A DNA stretch of 64,000 bases, from positions 372,001 to 436,000 of the forward strand of contig CAJQUW010006134.1 in NCBI GenBank assembly GCA_907163375.1, given 5' to 3'. The DNA is from Prostheceraeus crozeri. Its lineage: Eukaryota > Platyhelminthes > Polycladida > Euryleptidae. Shown here piece by piece: positions 35,301 to 46,652 of this stretch; position 1 is the first letter of the stretch, and each line of letters opens with the position of its first letter. The notes beneath the pieces are model-generated. The model searched no databases. It was not told the origin of the DNA and saw only the letters and a program-made list of their open reading frames with translations. Both the position numbers and the translations under genes were made by a program.

Positions 35301-37105
35301 TGGAATCAACAACTCTCTGCCATTTACTTGGAATGAAGCAACTGTGACTATTATTGATAATTAATTATTTTACAATGCTCATAAATGTAAAACATCATTT
35401 TCTGGGATTCTTGAATGGAATTTGAAGGTTTGAGATATATTTCCTAGCAGCTACTGCTAGGAATTAGTTGATGCTGAAGTTTCAATATATTGCCAAGAGT
35501 TCACTTATTAAATCGAATTAACAAATTTGCATTTACTGGAAACATGTTCTTTTTTGATTCTCTAGTGAATGAAGCAATTAATTGAGAAAGTGAAAGGCTG
35601 ATAGCACTCATGGTATAAACATAATGCAAGAAGGATTGTTTGTTAATGCATGGATAGGTTGAAGAATCGCATCACTGTAAAATCCTATCAAATGCCTGCC
35701 CTCCGGCATTAAGTTCAGTGTTTAGATTTGTATCACAAGAAAATTCAATGATCGAAGCTTGACATATAGCAATCTGTCTGCATAATTTTTCGAGATACGT
35801 GTTGCCATTTATTTTGATCTCGAGAACAATTAATGTCACAGCATTTACACTTGAATGTCGATGTGACACCTATTGCTATGCATTTTAGTGACGAAAATGG
35901 CTTAATTAAATTGACAGGCGATCACTCAAGAATGCCCGAGAGGATGACTCCCCAAGCCTTTCCAAGTGACTCGGCCGCCCGTGTCATCTTTTTGCAGTTA
36001 TCGTTTCATAGTCAATCCACATGATCAGGGATTAAGTGACTTTTAGTTTTAGCATATTTTCAACGTTTTCCCAGAATTTGTTGGAGTTGAATCATCGAAA
36101 TTCAAACTTATGACCGATATCCAAAGTGCATCCATGTTCAAATGAAGGACATACCTGAGAAATGTGATTCTATAAATCATATCGCGATCTTGTCACACCG
36201 TAGGCTTGGAAGTTTGAATATTGAGCTGTAAATACTAACACTGAGTATTTTAGAAGTACAGTAGACCTTCAAGGGTCTTCTAATCACGTGAAAACATGTG
36301 AAACGTGTCTCATTTGAAGGCAGCTAGTCTCTGAAACGTGCATTTTGCGTATAGGATCTTTAAGTGGTGGGCTGGACGACTCCAACATATTTCTTAAGCG
36401 TTGACATGTTGAAGGAAAGGCCATCACATTTTATATAAATATAAGTTGAGTTGCAGCCCATGCATGCAGCAATATTATCAATATCTTATTTATCCAAAAT
36501 AGACTATTCTGTACATGCAAGAGTGTTGCTACTGCTGCACGGTTCCGAGCAGGCTGCGCGTGCACGCTGGTATTAAATTTCAATCAATATCTGTGTGGAT
36601 GAAAGCCCTCGATACTTATGATGGCGACACAGGTAGATATACTCGTACATGATAAACACCACTTTGCGAAAAGAGAATAAGTGTCAAACATAACTGATTT
36701 CGTACATTTCATCTGTTCTCTGTGATTAACTGATTTTGTATGTAACTTCCTCAAATCAATCTGATATTGATTCTGAAACTTACTTGATAATTTCGCTGTT
36801 ATTAACGGTGTGCAGTTTCTAGTGAATATTCACACGAGTATGATATGCATATTACACACTGTTTTGATTTGACATTCAGCCTCTCTTTGACAGACAAATT
36901 GTGATTTGATTGCCCTACATGTTTTCACCTGTGCAGGAATGTATGTAGTTTCACCCGTTGTCGGCATGCGGGCTGGGCTGATTAGTTCTCGATGCGCTGT
37001 GACAACGGCAACGCTGATCGTTGTCCGGAGCCCTGTTCAGATGTCTCGATTTGTTTGGATAGGGTTCAGAAATACATCAGATTCCATTGAATTCTGTCTG
37101 GTCCT
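32398..37105. other. Intronic DNA, one possible SINE
   Basis: Mostly AT-rich with no recognised coding sequence. Near 34855-34905 GGCTCGGGCAGGTG and GGGTTCGATTGC could be a worn tRNA-like SINE head, followed by a GACAAATAAAGC tail at 34935, but the match is weak. Confidence 0.35.
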
Positions 37106-37350
37106 CGCATGTCATATCATCGAAAAAGTTCATCATTGGATCGGAGAGTGTAGTGAAGTGAGCGGAGTTGTATGCGATCCAAAGTGTTCAGTGAAACTGG
37201 GAGCCTTCATGTACCGAGCTGTCATTAGACATGTAGTCTTTGACGGAAGCGAATGTTGGACTACATGAAAAGCAAATTGAGGAGTGAATCGTGGATGCTG
37301 GAATGGATGTCAGGAGTTACCTTGAAACACAACACAGAGACAGATTCATT
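37106..37350 (+). mobile_element. LINE RT thumb relic
   Basis: The reading gives SGVVCDPKCSVKL, MYRAVIRHVVFDGSECWTT and, after a frame change, MLEWMSGVTLKHNTE. These match the common LINE tail KLKGKFYRTVVRPAMLYGSECW...RMLRWMSGVTLKxKIRN. The source LINE is of the kind whose C-terminus ends in RWxGHVxRR, often RTE-like. Stops show it is dead. The remaining C-terminus reappears at 38158-38375. Confidence 0.7.
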
Positions 37351-37864
37351 TGGTGTGTGGATTAGTCTAGAGCGGACACAATCCTATCCCAGCCATTGTG
37401 TGCAATGGTAGCAAGCGATAGAGATTGACATAGACAGTCGTCTCTTTTTGGCTTGTGTAATTGGCCAAATGCTGACATTGCAGAAACACTTCTTATCAGA
37501 GAACGCACGAACTTCAGCGGCCTGTCAGGCACGATTATCAAGTAAAAAGTACATACGTTTGCCTCGATTTTTCTCAGTGATAAATTTGTCGAATGGAAAT
37601 ATAATTCACACCGCTCGACACTTCACGTTCTAAATTTGCAAATTGTACATTTAATGTGGTCTCAGAGTTCTAGCTCGTCAGAATTCAGGCTTGAATTTGC
37701 ATCAAGTTCAATGAAAAATTGATTTTCGTGCCCCTCCTGTCTAGTTCTGACTGTGTCCATCAGTATTGAATAAAGTCACCTCTAGACCCAAATACACAGA
37801 CAGGGTAATTTATTTATGTGACTAGGAAGAAAAGACGCACGGAGAGATCAGGAAGTTGCCTTTA
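37351..37864. other. Spacer between LINE pieces
   Basis: No LINE motif is readable here. It could be decayed LINE or inserted DNA. Confidence 0.3.
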
Positions 37865-38157
37865 ATGAGAAACACAATTGAAGATAGTTAAGAAGTTGGT
37901 GGGCCTATAGTGAAAAACACAATTGAAGATAGTTAAGAAGTTGGTGGGCCTATAGTGAAAACACAATTGAAGATAGTTAAGAAGTTGGTGGGCCTATAGT
38001 GAAAAACACAATTGAAGATAGTTAAGAAGTTGGTGGGCCTATAGTGAAAAACACAATTGAAGATAGTTAAGAAGTTGGTGGGCATATAATGAAAAACACA
38101 ATTGAAGATAGTTAAGAAGTTGGTGGGCCTATAGTGAAAAACACAATTGAAGATAGC
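37865..38157. repeat. 45-bp minisatellite
   Basis: About 6.5 tandem copies with GAAGATAG recurring at 45-bp steps (one step is 44). Units include TTAAGAAGTTGGTGGGCCTA. The last unit runs into the LINE C-terminal reading at the base AAGATAGCTAAGAAAAAC, so the array seems to have grown from LINE sequence. Confidence 0.92.
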
Positions 38158-38375
38158 TAAGAAAAACAAACTAAGATGGAGTGAGTATGTTTTGAAACGC
38201 GAAGAAGATAATGAGCTCACAAGGCGTTTCAGACGGAAGTAAAGAGTAAAACACCAGATAGAGGACCAAAAAGAAAATGGATGGATGATGTGAGGGATCG
38301 CACAGGGATGAATATAGAGCTGCAGAATGCCGGAGAAACACATGGAAGAGAGCAGTCGACCATTATCAACATTCT
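38158..38375 (+). mobile_element. LINE C-terminal relic
   Basis: Reads KNKLRWSEYVLKREEDNEL, then, with frame changes, TEVKSKTPDRGPKRKWMDDV and DRTGMN. This matches the LINE tail KNRLRWFGHVxRREEDN...GRPKxRWMDxVxxDM. It is the continuation of the relic at 37106-37350, with the minisatellite in between. Confidence 0.7.
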
Positions 38376-39821
38376 TATTTCTAATACTAGATTTCCCGTT
38401 CACGAAATCCAGATCACATAGCAAAGCGAAGGAAGTTAAGCTTCTGACTTGCAACATTGGTTTTTTAGAGGTACATATCATTTCATTTTGTTACACTTCT
38501 CGATTTTCTCAGTCGCATTATCATTTATTCTTTAATCGGAGCCTTCATTGAGACAAGATTGAGAAGCAATGGAGGCAAACTTTGATTTAGAGAGCATTGT
38601 ATCACACTGTTGACGTACATAAAATTAATGAGGAACATAAAGTAAGGATTCCACCCGTCTTTTCCTTTGATGTCATTTATGTTTATGAAATATCCTATGA
38701 ACTATGATGTTGTAAATTGTTGTCAACTTGTACATCTGCGCATTATGCATGCTAATAGCTGCAGTTATCAGATGATTTGCACGCATTTCAGATGATGTTC
38801 GCGCAAAGTGTAAATATTATGTTAGAAGTTATACTTCGTCACAGCAACAATCACCGTCAGTAAATGCGAAATCAGAAGAAAGGACTTCGCAATAACGATA
38901 CCATGAAGTTTTCGTAAATGAATGGGAATGGTCAGAAACATTTTATTGCTAGATATCTTCAAGTGAAATGTTTGAAGCCTCGTGAATTAATCAAATTTAT
39001 AAAATAGTTCGTGTGTGATAAAAGTTTACCGAACTCGTTTCTCCAACACTTCTGTTCCTTCAATTAAGAGCTATTTATTTGCGTTGATTTTTATTTCAAC
39101 TTTTGTAGCGATGTGCAATTCAATGTTTTAATCTGAATTCCTCGCGCAAAATTGACTTCCCTTTTTATCCGACATAATTTATTCAACAACGGAATTTGAT
39201 GATTCGACCTTTAATCAAATGTTCCTTCTCTTGATAACTACATTTGATTTTTAGGACCTTTGAATGTTGATACAAACTTTTCATCTGACGTCTATCTTTC
39301 GGTAGATCCAGACTAGTTAATTTTACATTTGATCGAAATGCCGGGGTGTAGTTGATGTTGATATCTGCAACGATTCTTACATTGATCAGGTGATAGGCTT
39401 GACAACTTCAACAAATAGGAAGGAAATGAGCTGCATTGTTGATAGCATAAAAGGAAATTGGAAAAGTCTAGACGCAGATTAATTGAATTGTGCTATCATT
39501 GAATGAATGCACATGTACATTGTTCTTTCATGTGATAAATTTTGTGTTGTACGCATCCTTATGAAGAATTCTTGAAACAATTATTCGTCCCTGAAAGGAT
39601 AAAGTTGTGGAAGCGACATTTTGCACAAATGCTCTTTTATGCACTTATGGAATGGTCATTTTGATCCCAACGTTGCTTTCGTTATGTACCGTATCAATGC
39701 TACTGCCTGGATAACAAACCAACGGAGACTAGCTTAATTCGCTTTCTTATGTTGATGTGAAAATGAAAAGTATTCCCTTCATCTTCCGTGTTTAAACATA
39801 TTCAAACATGCAAAGCACAAC
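38376..39821. other. Intronic DNA with nothing recognised
   Basis: No recognised reading or element end. Confidence 0.35.
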
Positions 39822-40774
39822 CAGGGTTCCTACCGGTCCTGGAAAGCCTGGAAAAATCCTGGAAAATGAAACCGGCACCTGGAAATCCTGGAAATAGCCT
39901 GGAAAAAGTTTATTTGAGTCAAGCATAGGCCTACTTTATCTTTGAAGTCAAACTCATTTGCATGTTGATTGAAAAAATAAATGATGCCGCAGTAAAAAAA
40001 GTTATGTTCTGACGAATTGACTTTTTTTGTCATTCCAAACTTGAAAATGTTTTTTCATGATGTGCAGCATTTTCTTACATTCTTTACTCGTACACTGTTC
40101 CCATTCCAGGTAGATGTATGTGCGTTCGAGAGGAATGAATAACTATTGAAGGCTCTTCTAAGTCTGAATGACTGAACTAGGGGGATTCGGTTATTATTAT
40201 ACTTATTTTGAATAACTTTCAATGGGCTGCTGAAGCTCTGTACATTCTTTCTCAACATGATTTTTGTTTTATATGGTTTACATATTATGAATAGGGCTAC
40301 AGCAATTTTTTCGCATGAGCTGACGGTTCTAGCAAATTTCACATATTTCGTTCGTTTCATCTGTAAGTTGCTTAAAACAATCAACAATCGTGAAGAAATA
40401 TCATAGCGATCGAAAATGATCTGAAAATTACATGTAGGCCCTATATATGCGAAGTAACTAAATTTCCTTAATTGATTGTGGCATACGGGAGGTGATAATG
40501 CACCTTGAAAATTTTAAGAAAGAAGCCAAGTCTCTCCCAATAGTTTTTCCACCTTGTAATAAAAAAGATAAGGTAAAATTATGTACAATGGCAGACGTTT
40601 CATGACTTACTCACGGCCTCAGTGCCAGTAAATTCAGTAAAAGCAGAGTTGATGGGTTTCGAGGGGATATAGATCCGACGCCTTATGATGAATCCTGGAA
40701 TTTCTTTGAATGTATATCCTGGAAATCCTGGAAATGTCCTGGAAAATGGTTTCCCAGATCCAGTAGGAACCCTG
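39822..40774. mobile_element. Non-autonomous hAT-like element (CAGGGTTCCTAC ends)
   Basis: The left end CAGGGTTCCTACCGGTCCTG and the reversed right end CAGGGTTCCTACTGGATCTG match well. Both ends have clusters of CCTGGAAA-type repeats just inside (left 39838-39905, right 40695-40745). ACAAC lies immediately outside both ends, which would be a 5-bp target duplication. No transposase reading is present. Confidence 0.7.
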
Positions 40775-41701
40775 ACAACATTCGGACATCAATATTGACA
40801 CTCTGACCCACGATCATGACAATACAAATATGAGGTTACGTGAAGCATTCATCATTAACAAATGTAAACCAACAATAAATAGTATAACAGAATTTGACAG
40901 CTACCATGATTTCCTTTTTTACTAACAACTTTATCATTCTTCACTACATCATCTACCATAGAATTCATCCATCCCGTCAGGTCAATTTATTTTTCCTACT
41001 GGTAAAGATATGTTATCCAGTACAACATGTTGACATCTACATTCCTTTATATCATTTATCATTGTAAATCATCATCTCATTGCAAATTTCATTTTCAAAT
41101 TCTTTATAGTTCAAACTTCTACTAGCCCTAGTCTTTTGCTGCATGGTGATCGAAAAAATTTGTATGTATAATTGTTAAATGCGACTTTCATAGTAGGCTA
41201 CTACTAACTACGTGTATATGCCTATTAGGCCTCTTTACTACAAACTACATGTTCAATCAAATTATATTTCTAATGTATTCAATTTCAGTGACCGCATCAT
41301 CGTGTTTTCCTTCCGTGAATCCCTAGAAACTACTATTGGCTGTTAGCGTGCTTTTCACAATGAGATCACGTGAGCGAATACAATAGCTGGTAATATGAGA
41401 AAGTGTAGAACAGTCTATTTATAGCACTGTTTATAGTTATCTGGATTGGGGCTGGTGCAAACCAAACTCAGGAATAGAATGAATATTGAAAAGGCTTCTA
41501 AATAGTAGTATGCAACCGCTATCTGCGAGGTTCCTCGTTAGCTGACTCTTTTATGCAGGCTGACGGTTCCACATATTGTTGGTATAAACAGATTCAATGA
41601 ATGGAAACCCGTCTCGTTCTATTACTTATTTCAGTAGTTACAGAGAATATTACTCGTGGGTTGGCTAATTCTTTGTCTATAAACGTTTTATCAATTTATT
41701 A
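40775..41701. other. Intronic DNA with nothing recognised
   Basis: No open reading or repeat noted. Confidence 0.35.
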
Positions 41702-42581
41702 CAGGGGTGGGCCGATGTGACAAAACGTGACAATATGTGACAAATTTTCATCTCAAAATAAAATGTGACAAAATGTGTGTTTTTCGCTGTCTCTGTGACA
41801 AAATGTGACAAATTCACGTAAAAATATTCTGACAAATTATGAACAAAGTCACAGAGGAGCATTAACTTCGTTTAAATGAAATAACGGTCACCTTTTCCAG
41901 GAGGTCTTTATTCTAATGTTTCTACATTCTTTGATGATAATTTGTATTAGGGATATGCAAGATTGATATTCCCCCTTTCTTGCTCCAAATAGCAACTTGT
42001 GCTTGCCAGGCAAGTCGTGCTGTTATTTGGCCTACTTTTAAAGTTGACTTCGAGATGCTATGTGATAGCCCAATTGTAACATTCATTGCATGTGACCATA
42101 TGTTTCTTGATTGTCATATCCAGATCGTAGGAGTCACTGTGAATGTATACTTCCTATATTACACGCGCATGTATTTATATTTACCACTGATCTGAATACA
42201 GAAGAAAAGTAAAAGCAATCGCTATAAAACTGAGTGGCATTTATTCACTGAAAACGAAGTTTTCCTCTTTTGTGTGAAATGATATGGTCTGTGAATTCAA
42301 TGATAATTAGTAATCATTAATAAATTAACAATTTTGCGATTTTGTCCCGTTACAACCTCGTTTGATATATATATATATATATATTATGAATATTACGTCA
42401 AATGCTCTACTGAAAAAAATCATACTTTAATGCGAAATTGATAACTGCCAATCTTCTGCGCACCGGCATATGTCAAATTTTGGCCATGGGTTTTCATCAA
42501 CATGTGACAAAATGTGACAAATCTCGAATATCAAGATGTGACAAAATGTGTCAGAGATACAAACATGGCTGCTCACCCCTG
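41702..42581. mobile_element. Non-autonomous element with CAGGGGTG ends
   Basis: The left end CAGGGGTGGGCCGATGTGAC pairs with the reversed right end CAGGGGTGAGCAGCCATGTT. ATGTGACAAA-type repeats crowd both ends (left 41715-41815, right 42500-42552). TTA flanks each side. The termini look like hAT, but I see no 8-bp duplication, so the superfamily is uncertain. There is no transposase reading. An AT microsatellite lies inside at 42365-42384. Confidence 0.6.
42365..42384. repeat. (AT)n microsatellite
   Basis: About ten AT dinucleotides in an uninterrupted run. Confidence 0.9.
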
Positions 42582-43494
42582 TTATTATACCCCACAATAA
42601 CAGTAATATTCAGTACCGATGTTATCGATATACGTTAAATTAGAAGCAAAGATTAATGTTTCTAATCTGGAGGTTGAAGTATTCATGTAATCTATAACTA
42701 GACCTGGATTTATACATACAAAATTATTTTTACTTAAAGATTGAATTTTGTCTAACTTAAGCGGGTTCAATTTGAGGACTGAGAAGATACCGTGGTTTGA
42801 TGTTACACGCCGCGAGTTGTATGCATACACTTGTAATGAATTAGCTTAATTTGCCATAAGGTTTACTAATCATTACTTGTAGCCTATATCTTCGTCACCT
42901 TTTGCTACCAATTATTTAGCTCTAAATAGTCTAGAGCTTTAACCAAGGTATGTTTTCTCAAACAGAATTAAGCCTCTATCTAAAGAATAAGTGGCTGGTC
43001 TTTTTTATTGAACTAATTGTGATAGGTCTATTGCAAAAAGCTCCAACTTGCGATTGATATAACTGGCACTCCTCACATTTATTCCGCTGTCTAAATATTT
43101 GAAAATGATATGAAATATATAATGATATATGTAAAATGATGTACAGTAAATCAGTGATAGATACTCGTAGTAAATGATATAAATGACATAAAAAGGATGA
43201 TCTAAATATAAATCAAAGCATATGATTTCAGTTTGCCTAAATTCTAGAGTTTTCTCAGTTTGGAGCACTTTTTCCCATCTTGATAGTTTTTCCAAGGACG
43301 GTATTTAACCACTGGTTTTTACCACCTCGGGAAAAAACTTGCCAACCCTGTTACAAATACAAAATGCAAAGGTTTCCGTCTAAGAAAGTAGTAGCTCTAT
43401 CCGATCTACGACAACACTGATGCACAGTACAATGTACACATAATATGTACAGATCGATTGAAATCATGGTAAGTGCAAGATAAATGTTTGAAGC
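42582..43494. other. Intronic DNA with an orphan hAT-like end
   Basis: TTGCCAACCCTG ends at 43350 and is, reversed, CAGGGTTGGCAA, a typical hAT-type terminus. No matching left end is visible. Nothing else is recognised. Confidence 0.35.
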
Positions 43495-44476
43495 TAGGGC
43501 TGTGCGCGGTGCCCCAGTAATTTCTGTTGCACCCTTATCGGTCACCTCAAAGTGTGAATTTCGAGCCATATCATATTATACTCATATACCATTTGAGTTA
43601 GCTAAGTAAAATTAATTCATTTTTTATTACATCTTAGCCAAAGTAAATGCGGAGAATGATTTTTAACATACAATATGATCAATCCAACTACGAGAATGTT
43701 TTAAGTCTGGGATACTAGCTAATTCCAAACTTTTAATTTCTATATCATGAAAAATGAAACGTATGAAAATCACGGCTTTATCATGAAAATGATGTACATT
43801 TTGATGTCTTCGTGTATTGTGAGTTTTGATCATTTTTTTGTTAGTAGAAGGTTATTTTTTCATAATTTCTGTTGTGATTTAGCGTTAAAGAATTCCGTTA
43901 ACTATGACTGGTCAAGTATATATGAGAGTCACTTGTAAGCATTGGTAAAACAAGACTGAAATACTCCAGTGCAATTCCGCAGGATCTCGGTTCTGCTATC
44001 CCGATCCCGGCACATTATATTTGATTTACAGCTATTAAATGAATACTCGTATTACATAAAACATTGGATTACATTCAGATTTCTTCATAGTTCTTCTTGA
44101 TTGCCGGTCAGCAGATCAATCAATGTCAGTTTGAGACATAGTTCTACAATTTTTACTACTTTTTTCATTAATTGTTGACTCAGTTTCATGCTATGAAATC
44201 TTTGTTTTTCATCTCTACAGATGCCGACATTTTCTCTATCCCGCATGATCATTGGCTTCTATTTCTTTAGTAAATTAGAATTTTCCTAGAAGTTCTTTAT
44301 ATAATTTGCGTTTTATTCTAGAAAATATTGACAATTCTAATAAAAGAGAGAAGCACCACCTTTAGCGTGGAAATCAATAGCGTGAGACAACTTATTTTTC
44401 AGCCATGCACAAGTGCTCAGCATAACTTTATTTTCGGTGCACCGATGCGAATAAATGCGACTAGCGCACAGCCCTA
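43495..44476. mobile_element. Non-autonomous hAT-like element (TAGGGCTGTGCGC ends)
   Basis: TAGGGCTGTGCGCGGTGCCC at the left and its reverse-complement partner TAGGGCTGTGCGCTAGTCGC at the right give a 13-bp perfect terminal repeat. GGTGCACC-like blocks lie inside. I see no coding capacity and no clear 8-bp target duplication. Confidence 0.6.
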
Positions 44477-44636
44477 GGCACTATGTCAATCATCAGACAT
44501 ATGTCATCGATTATTCAATCAGCATTTTGGATGTTATCGTTGCATCTCCGAATCGATGTCATTTCCACATTATCTCTTGCGTAACTGATCCATGCGCATT
44601 GATAACTTCGTTGAACTGAAGTCGGCGTCGAAAATC

Positions 44637-44738
44637 GGTGATATCAAATATCTATCTACAGGTGGTCACGAAAGCTCGGAGTGCAGTGGTGATATCAAAT
44701 ATCTATCTATAGGTGGTCGTGAAAGTTCGGAGTATAAT
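44637..44738. repeat. 51-bp tandem duplication
   Basis: Two head-to-tail units starting GGTGATATCAAATATCTATC, differing at about seven positions. Confidence 0.9.
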
Positions 44739-44998
44739 GATAGTATGATAAAGGTACTTTAACATACATCTCTTTCGCGTACTATTCGTGCACGTGTAAC
44801 TTAAATTGATCCAATCATTTACTGCAGTTGACAATATTCTATTGATACCAATAGCCTCTCCGGTTCAGTTCATATTGGTGCACGATGATTAAAACAATTA
44901 AAAATAACTTAGACATCCTTCCATCTTTAAACACTACATGCGAAATTCTTATGAATTGAATAGGTGCGCTGCTTCATCTATCTTCGTGACTGTAATGT

Positions 44999-45006
44999 TG
45001 ACGTCA
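44999..45006. promoter_or_regulatory. CRE-like palindrome upstream of alternative exon
   Basis: Perfect TGACGTCA 284 bp before the alternative ATG, with a second TGACGTCT at 45088-45095. The same octamer lies upstream of the other first exon at 21893. Promoter function is inferred only from position. Confidence 0.28.
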
Positions 45007-45289
45007 TTATCAATTACGTTGTTAGCACTTGTTGAAAATTGTGACAAAATGTGAGAGCCAATTCACTTGTCATTTACTGAGCGGACGTGACGTCTGCAAT
45101 CATTCGGATCTGTCACTTTGATAATGATCTTTTAGCATCAATCTTTCAGCAATTCGTTGATAATACTCCTATCTTCTCAGTTCGACTGCAATGTGAAAAT
45201 TTTGACACTTCTGTTTCGTAAACTGGTTGCTGTTCCACTTGTTAATTTCGTTTCATTGAATTTTCGACGGCTGAGATAACTTAGTAGTC

Positions 45290-45399
45290 ATGTCCATATT
45301 TACCAGTAATAAACATCGGGAAGCTGCCGAACTAGCCAAACGATTATTTTACAATGATGGTTTTCAAGCCTTCGACGTATGGAAACAAATCTGCAAGAA
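45290..45399 (+). CDS. Efa6: Alternative first exon of the EFA6-like gene
   Basis: An ATG at 45290, with an in-frame TGA upstream at 45272, opens 36 codons plus two bases. After MSIFTSNKHR the peptide EAAELAKRLFYNDGF then QAFDVWKQICK aligns with the Sec7 start encoded at 22985-23829, with 16 of 27 residues identical by my alignment. The exon ends AA|GTGAGT at 45399 in the same phase 2, so it would join 59816 to read KKNDFSQLV. The product would replace the 250-residue disordered N-terminus with nine residues while keeping the catalytic exon. No convincing acceptor precedes the ATG, so a separate promoter is more likely than a mutually exclusive internal exon. Pseudo-exon duplication is the alternative, but the conserved frame, helix pattern and donor argue for use. 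Confidence 0.72.
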
Positions 45400-46415
45400 G
45401 TGAGTATTCTATTTGATTGTTGAGACTTCGTTGATCTTATATGGATGATTAGGAGTGATCAATTGAAAGCAGAACTAATCAGGTGATAGATGTAAATATT
45501 ACCGAATGATGGAATCCACTTCGATTGTTTGTGTAGCAGAATATTTATTTAATGATTGTCCATCATATCACTCATCTCGATGTTGCCTTGCTGAAATGCA
45601 TTTTGTTATCAAACTTCTGCAATGCATCAAATTGTGCACAAATCGACACTATTAGCTTAGTGTATCTGGGGGTAGTAGAAATGCATTTAACAATATATCA
45701 TGGCCGGACTAACGCCACAACCTGTAGATTTGTGTAAGTTTTTCATCCTCTACGGATATTTTGCTTCATATAAGATTTAATTAATTCGAGTCGCTGATTA
45801 TGATATCAATGATATTGAACTGATCAGGTGTCGACCAAATAATGTATCCTTGACATATTTAATTTTGCCAGATTTTGTCACATTTTCTAGCTGTAATCAA
45901 TAACATATCATTTTTTATCCACTGTCGGTATACGCCGTTTTGGTTTCGTACTTTCGATGACTAAGCATCAGTTAAAAGGTAAATTGATAATTATTGCCGA
46001 TAATGTACAAAATAAGGATGTGCGAATATTGCACAAGCAGAGAAGAATGGAAAATGATGAACAGAATGCATCTTTAAGGATTAAAATGCCAGCTTAAGGA
46101 GCAATCGAAGAAAGTGGCGGCAATACAGAATGGGCGAAATTGTCTTCAGGAGGGAGAAGTTCGGTTATACATTTGGGATAAGAAATCCATCAACGAAATG
46201 ACTTCGCACCAAAGAGTCGCAATTCAAGCGGCGACAGACAAATTTTAGCTGATAACTAGTTTTTATGAATTCACTGTGTTTTTGCACTTTCTTCATCACA
46301 CTCAATACAAATTGCTTCGATGTCTTTTACCGAAAGAATTTTGCATGAAACTCAGCCCAAAAGTCACATCTCCAAGACAAGAGCATTATTCGCCAATAAA
46401 TTCGCTTAATATTAA
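45400..46415 (+). other. Intronic DNA downstream of alternative exon
   Basis: Begins with a consensus donor. A 61-codon reading at 45552-45737 is not recognised. Confidence 0.4.
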
Positions 46416-46494
46416 TACATAATTGAGTGTATGAAATGAAAGTGCTTCAGGATAATTAAAGTACGATTAACCAAAACAAGTTAAAATAATAATA

Positions 46495-46536
46495 ATACAA
46501 ATTTTCAAACTGCAACTACAGTCCGTCATCAGGTAA
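46495..46536 (-). ncRNA. Hammerhead-like core, foldback left arm
   Basis: Mirror of the core at 46611-46652 with CTGATGA (minus strand, 46526-46532). Stem I is slightly worn. Confidence 0.4.
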
Positions 46537-46610
46537 GAGAATAATGCATAAGGCATTAAAATGAGAGAAAAAAGTCATTCTATCATTTTAATTCCTTTTG
46601 CATTATTCTC

Positions 46611-46652
46611 TTACCTGATGACGGACTGTAGTTGCAGTTTGAAAACTTGTAA
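46611..46652 (+). ncRNA. Hammerhead-like core, foldback right arm
   Basis: TTAC, CTGATGA (46615-46621), stem II from GGACTG and CAGTTT around TAGTTG, GAAA (46641-46644), ACTT, GTAA. TTAC pairs with GTAA as stem I. ACTT leaves room only for the closing A-U pair of stem III and an NUH-type site. Weaker than the PLE1 core. Confidence 0.45.

Noticed and set aside
37933-38481. A 182-residue repetitive minus-strand protein
   Set aside because: Antisense reading through the 45-bp minisatellite and LINE relic, with no independent support.
45041-45895. Inverted TGTGACAAAAT motifs flanking the alternative exon as element ends
   Set aside because: Only about 15 AT-rich bases match and no target duplication is visible. 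They also resemble the repeats of the 41702-42581 element by chance composition.
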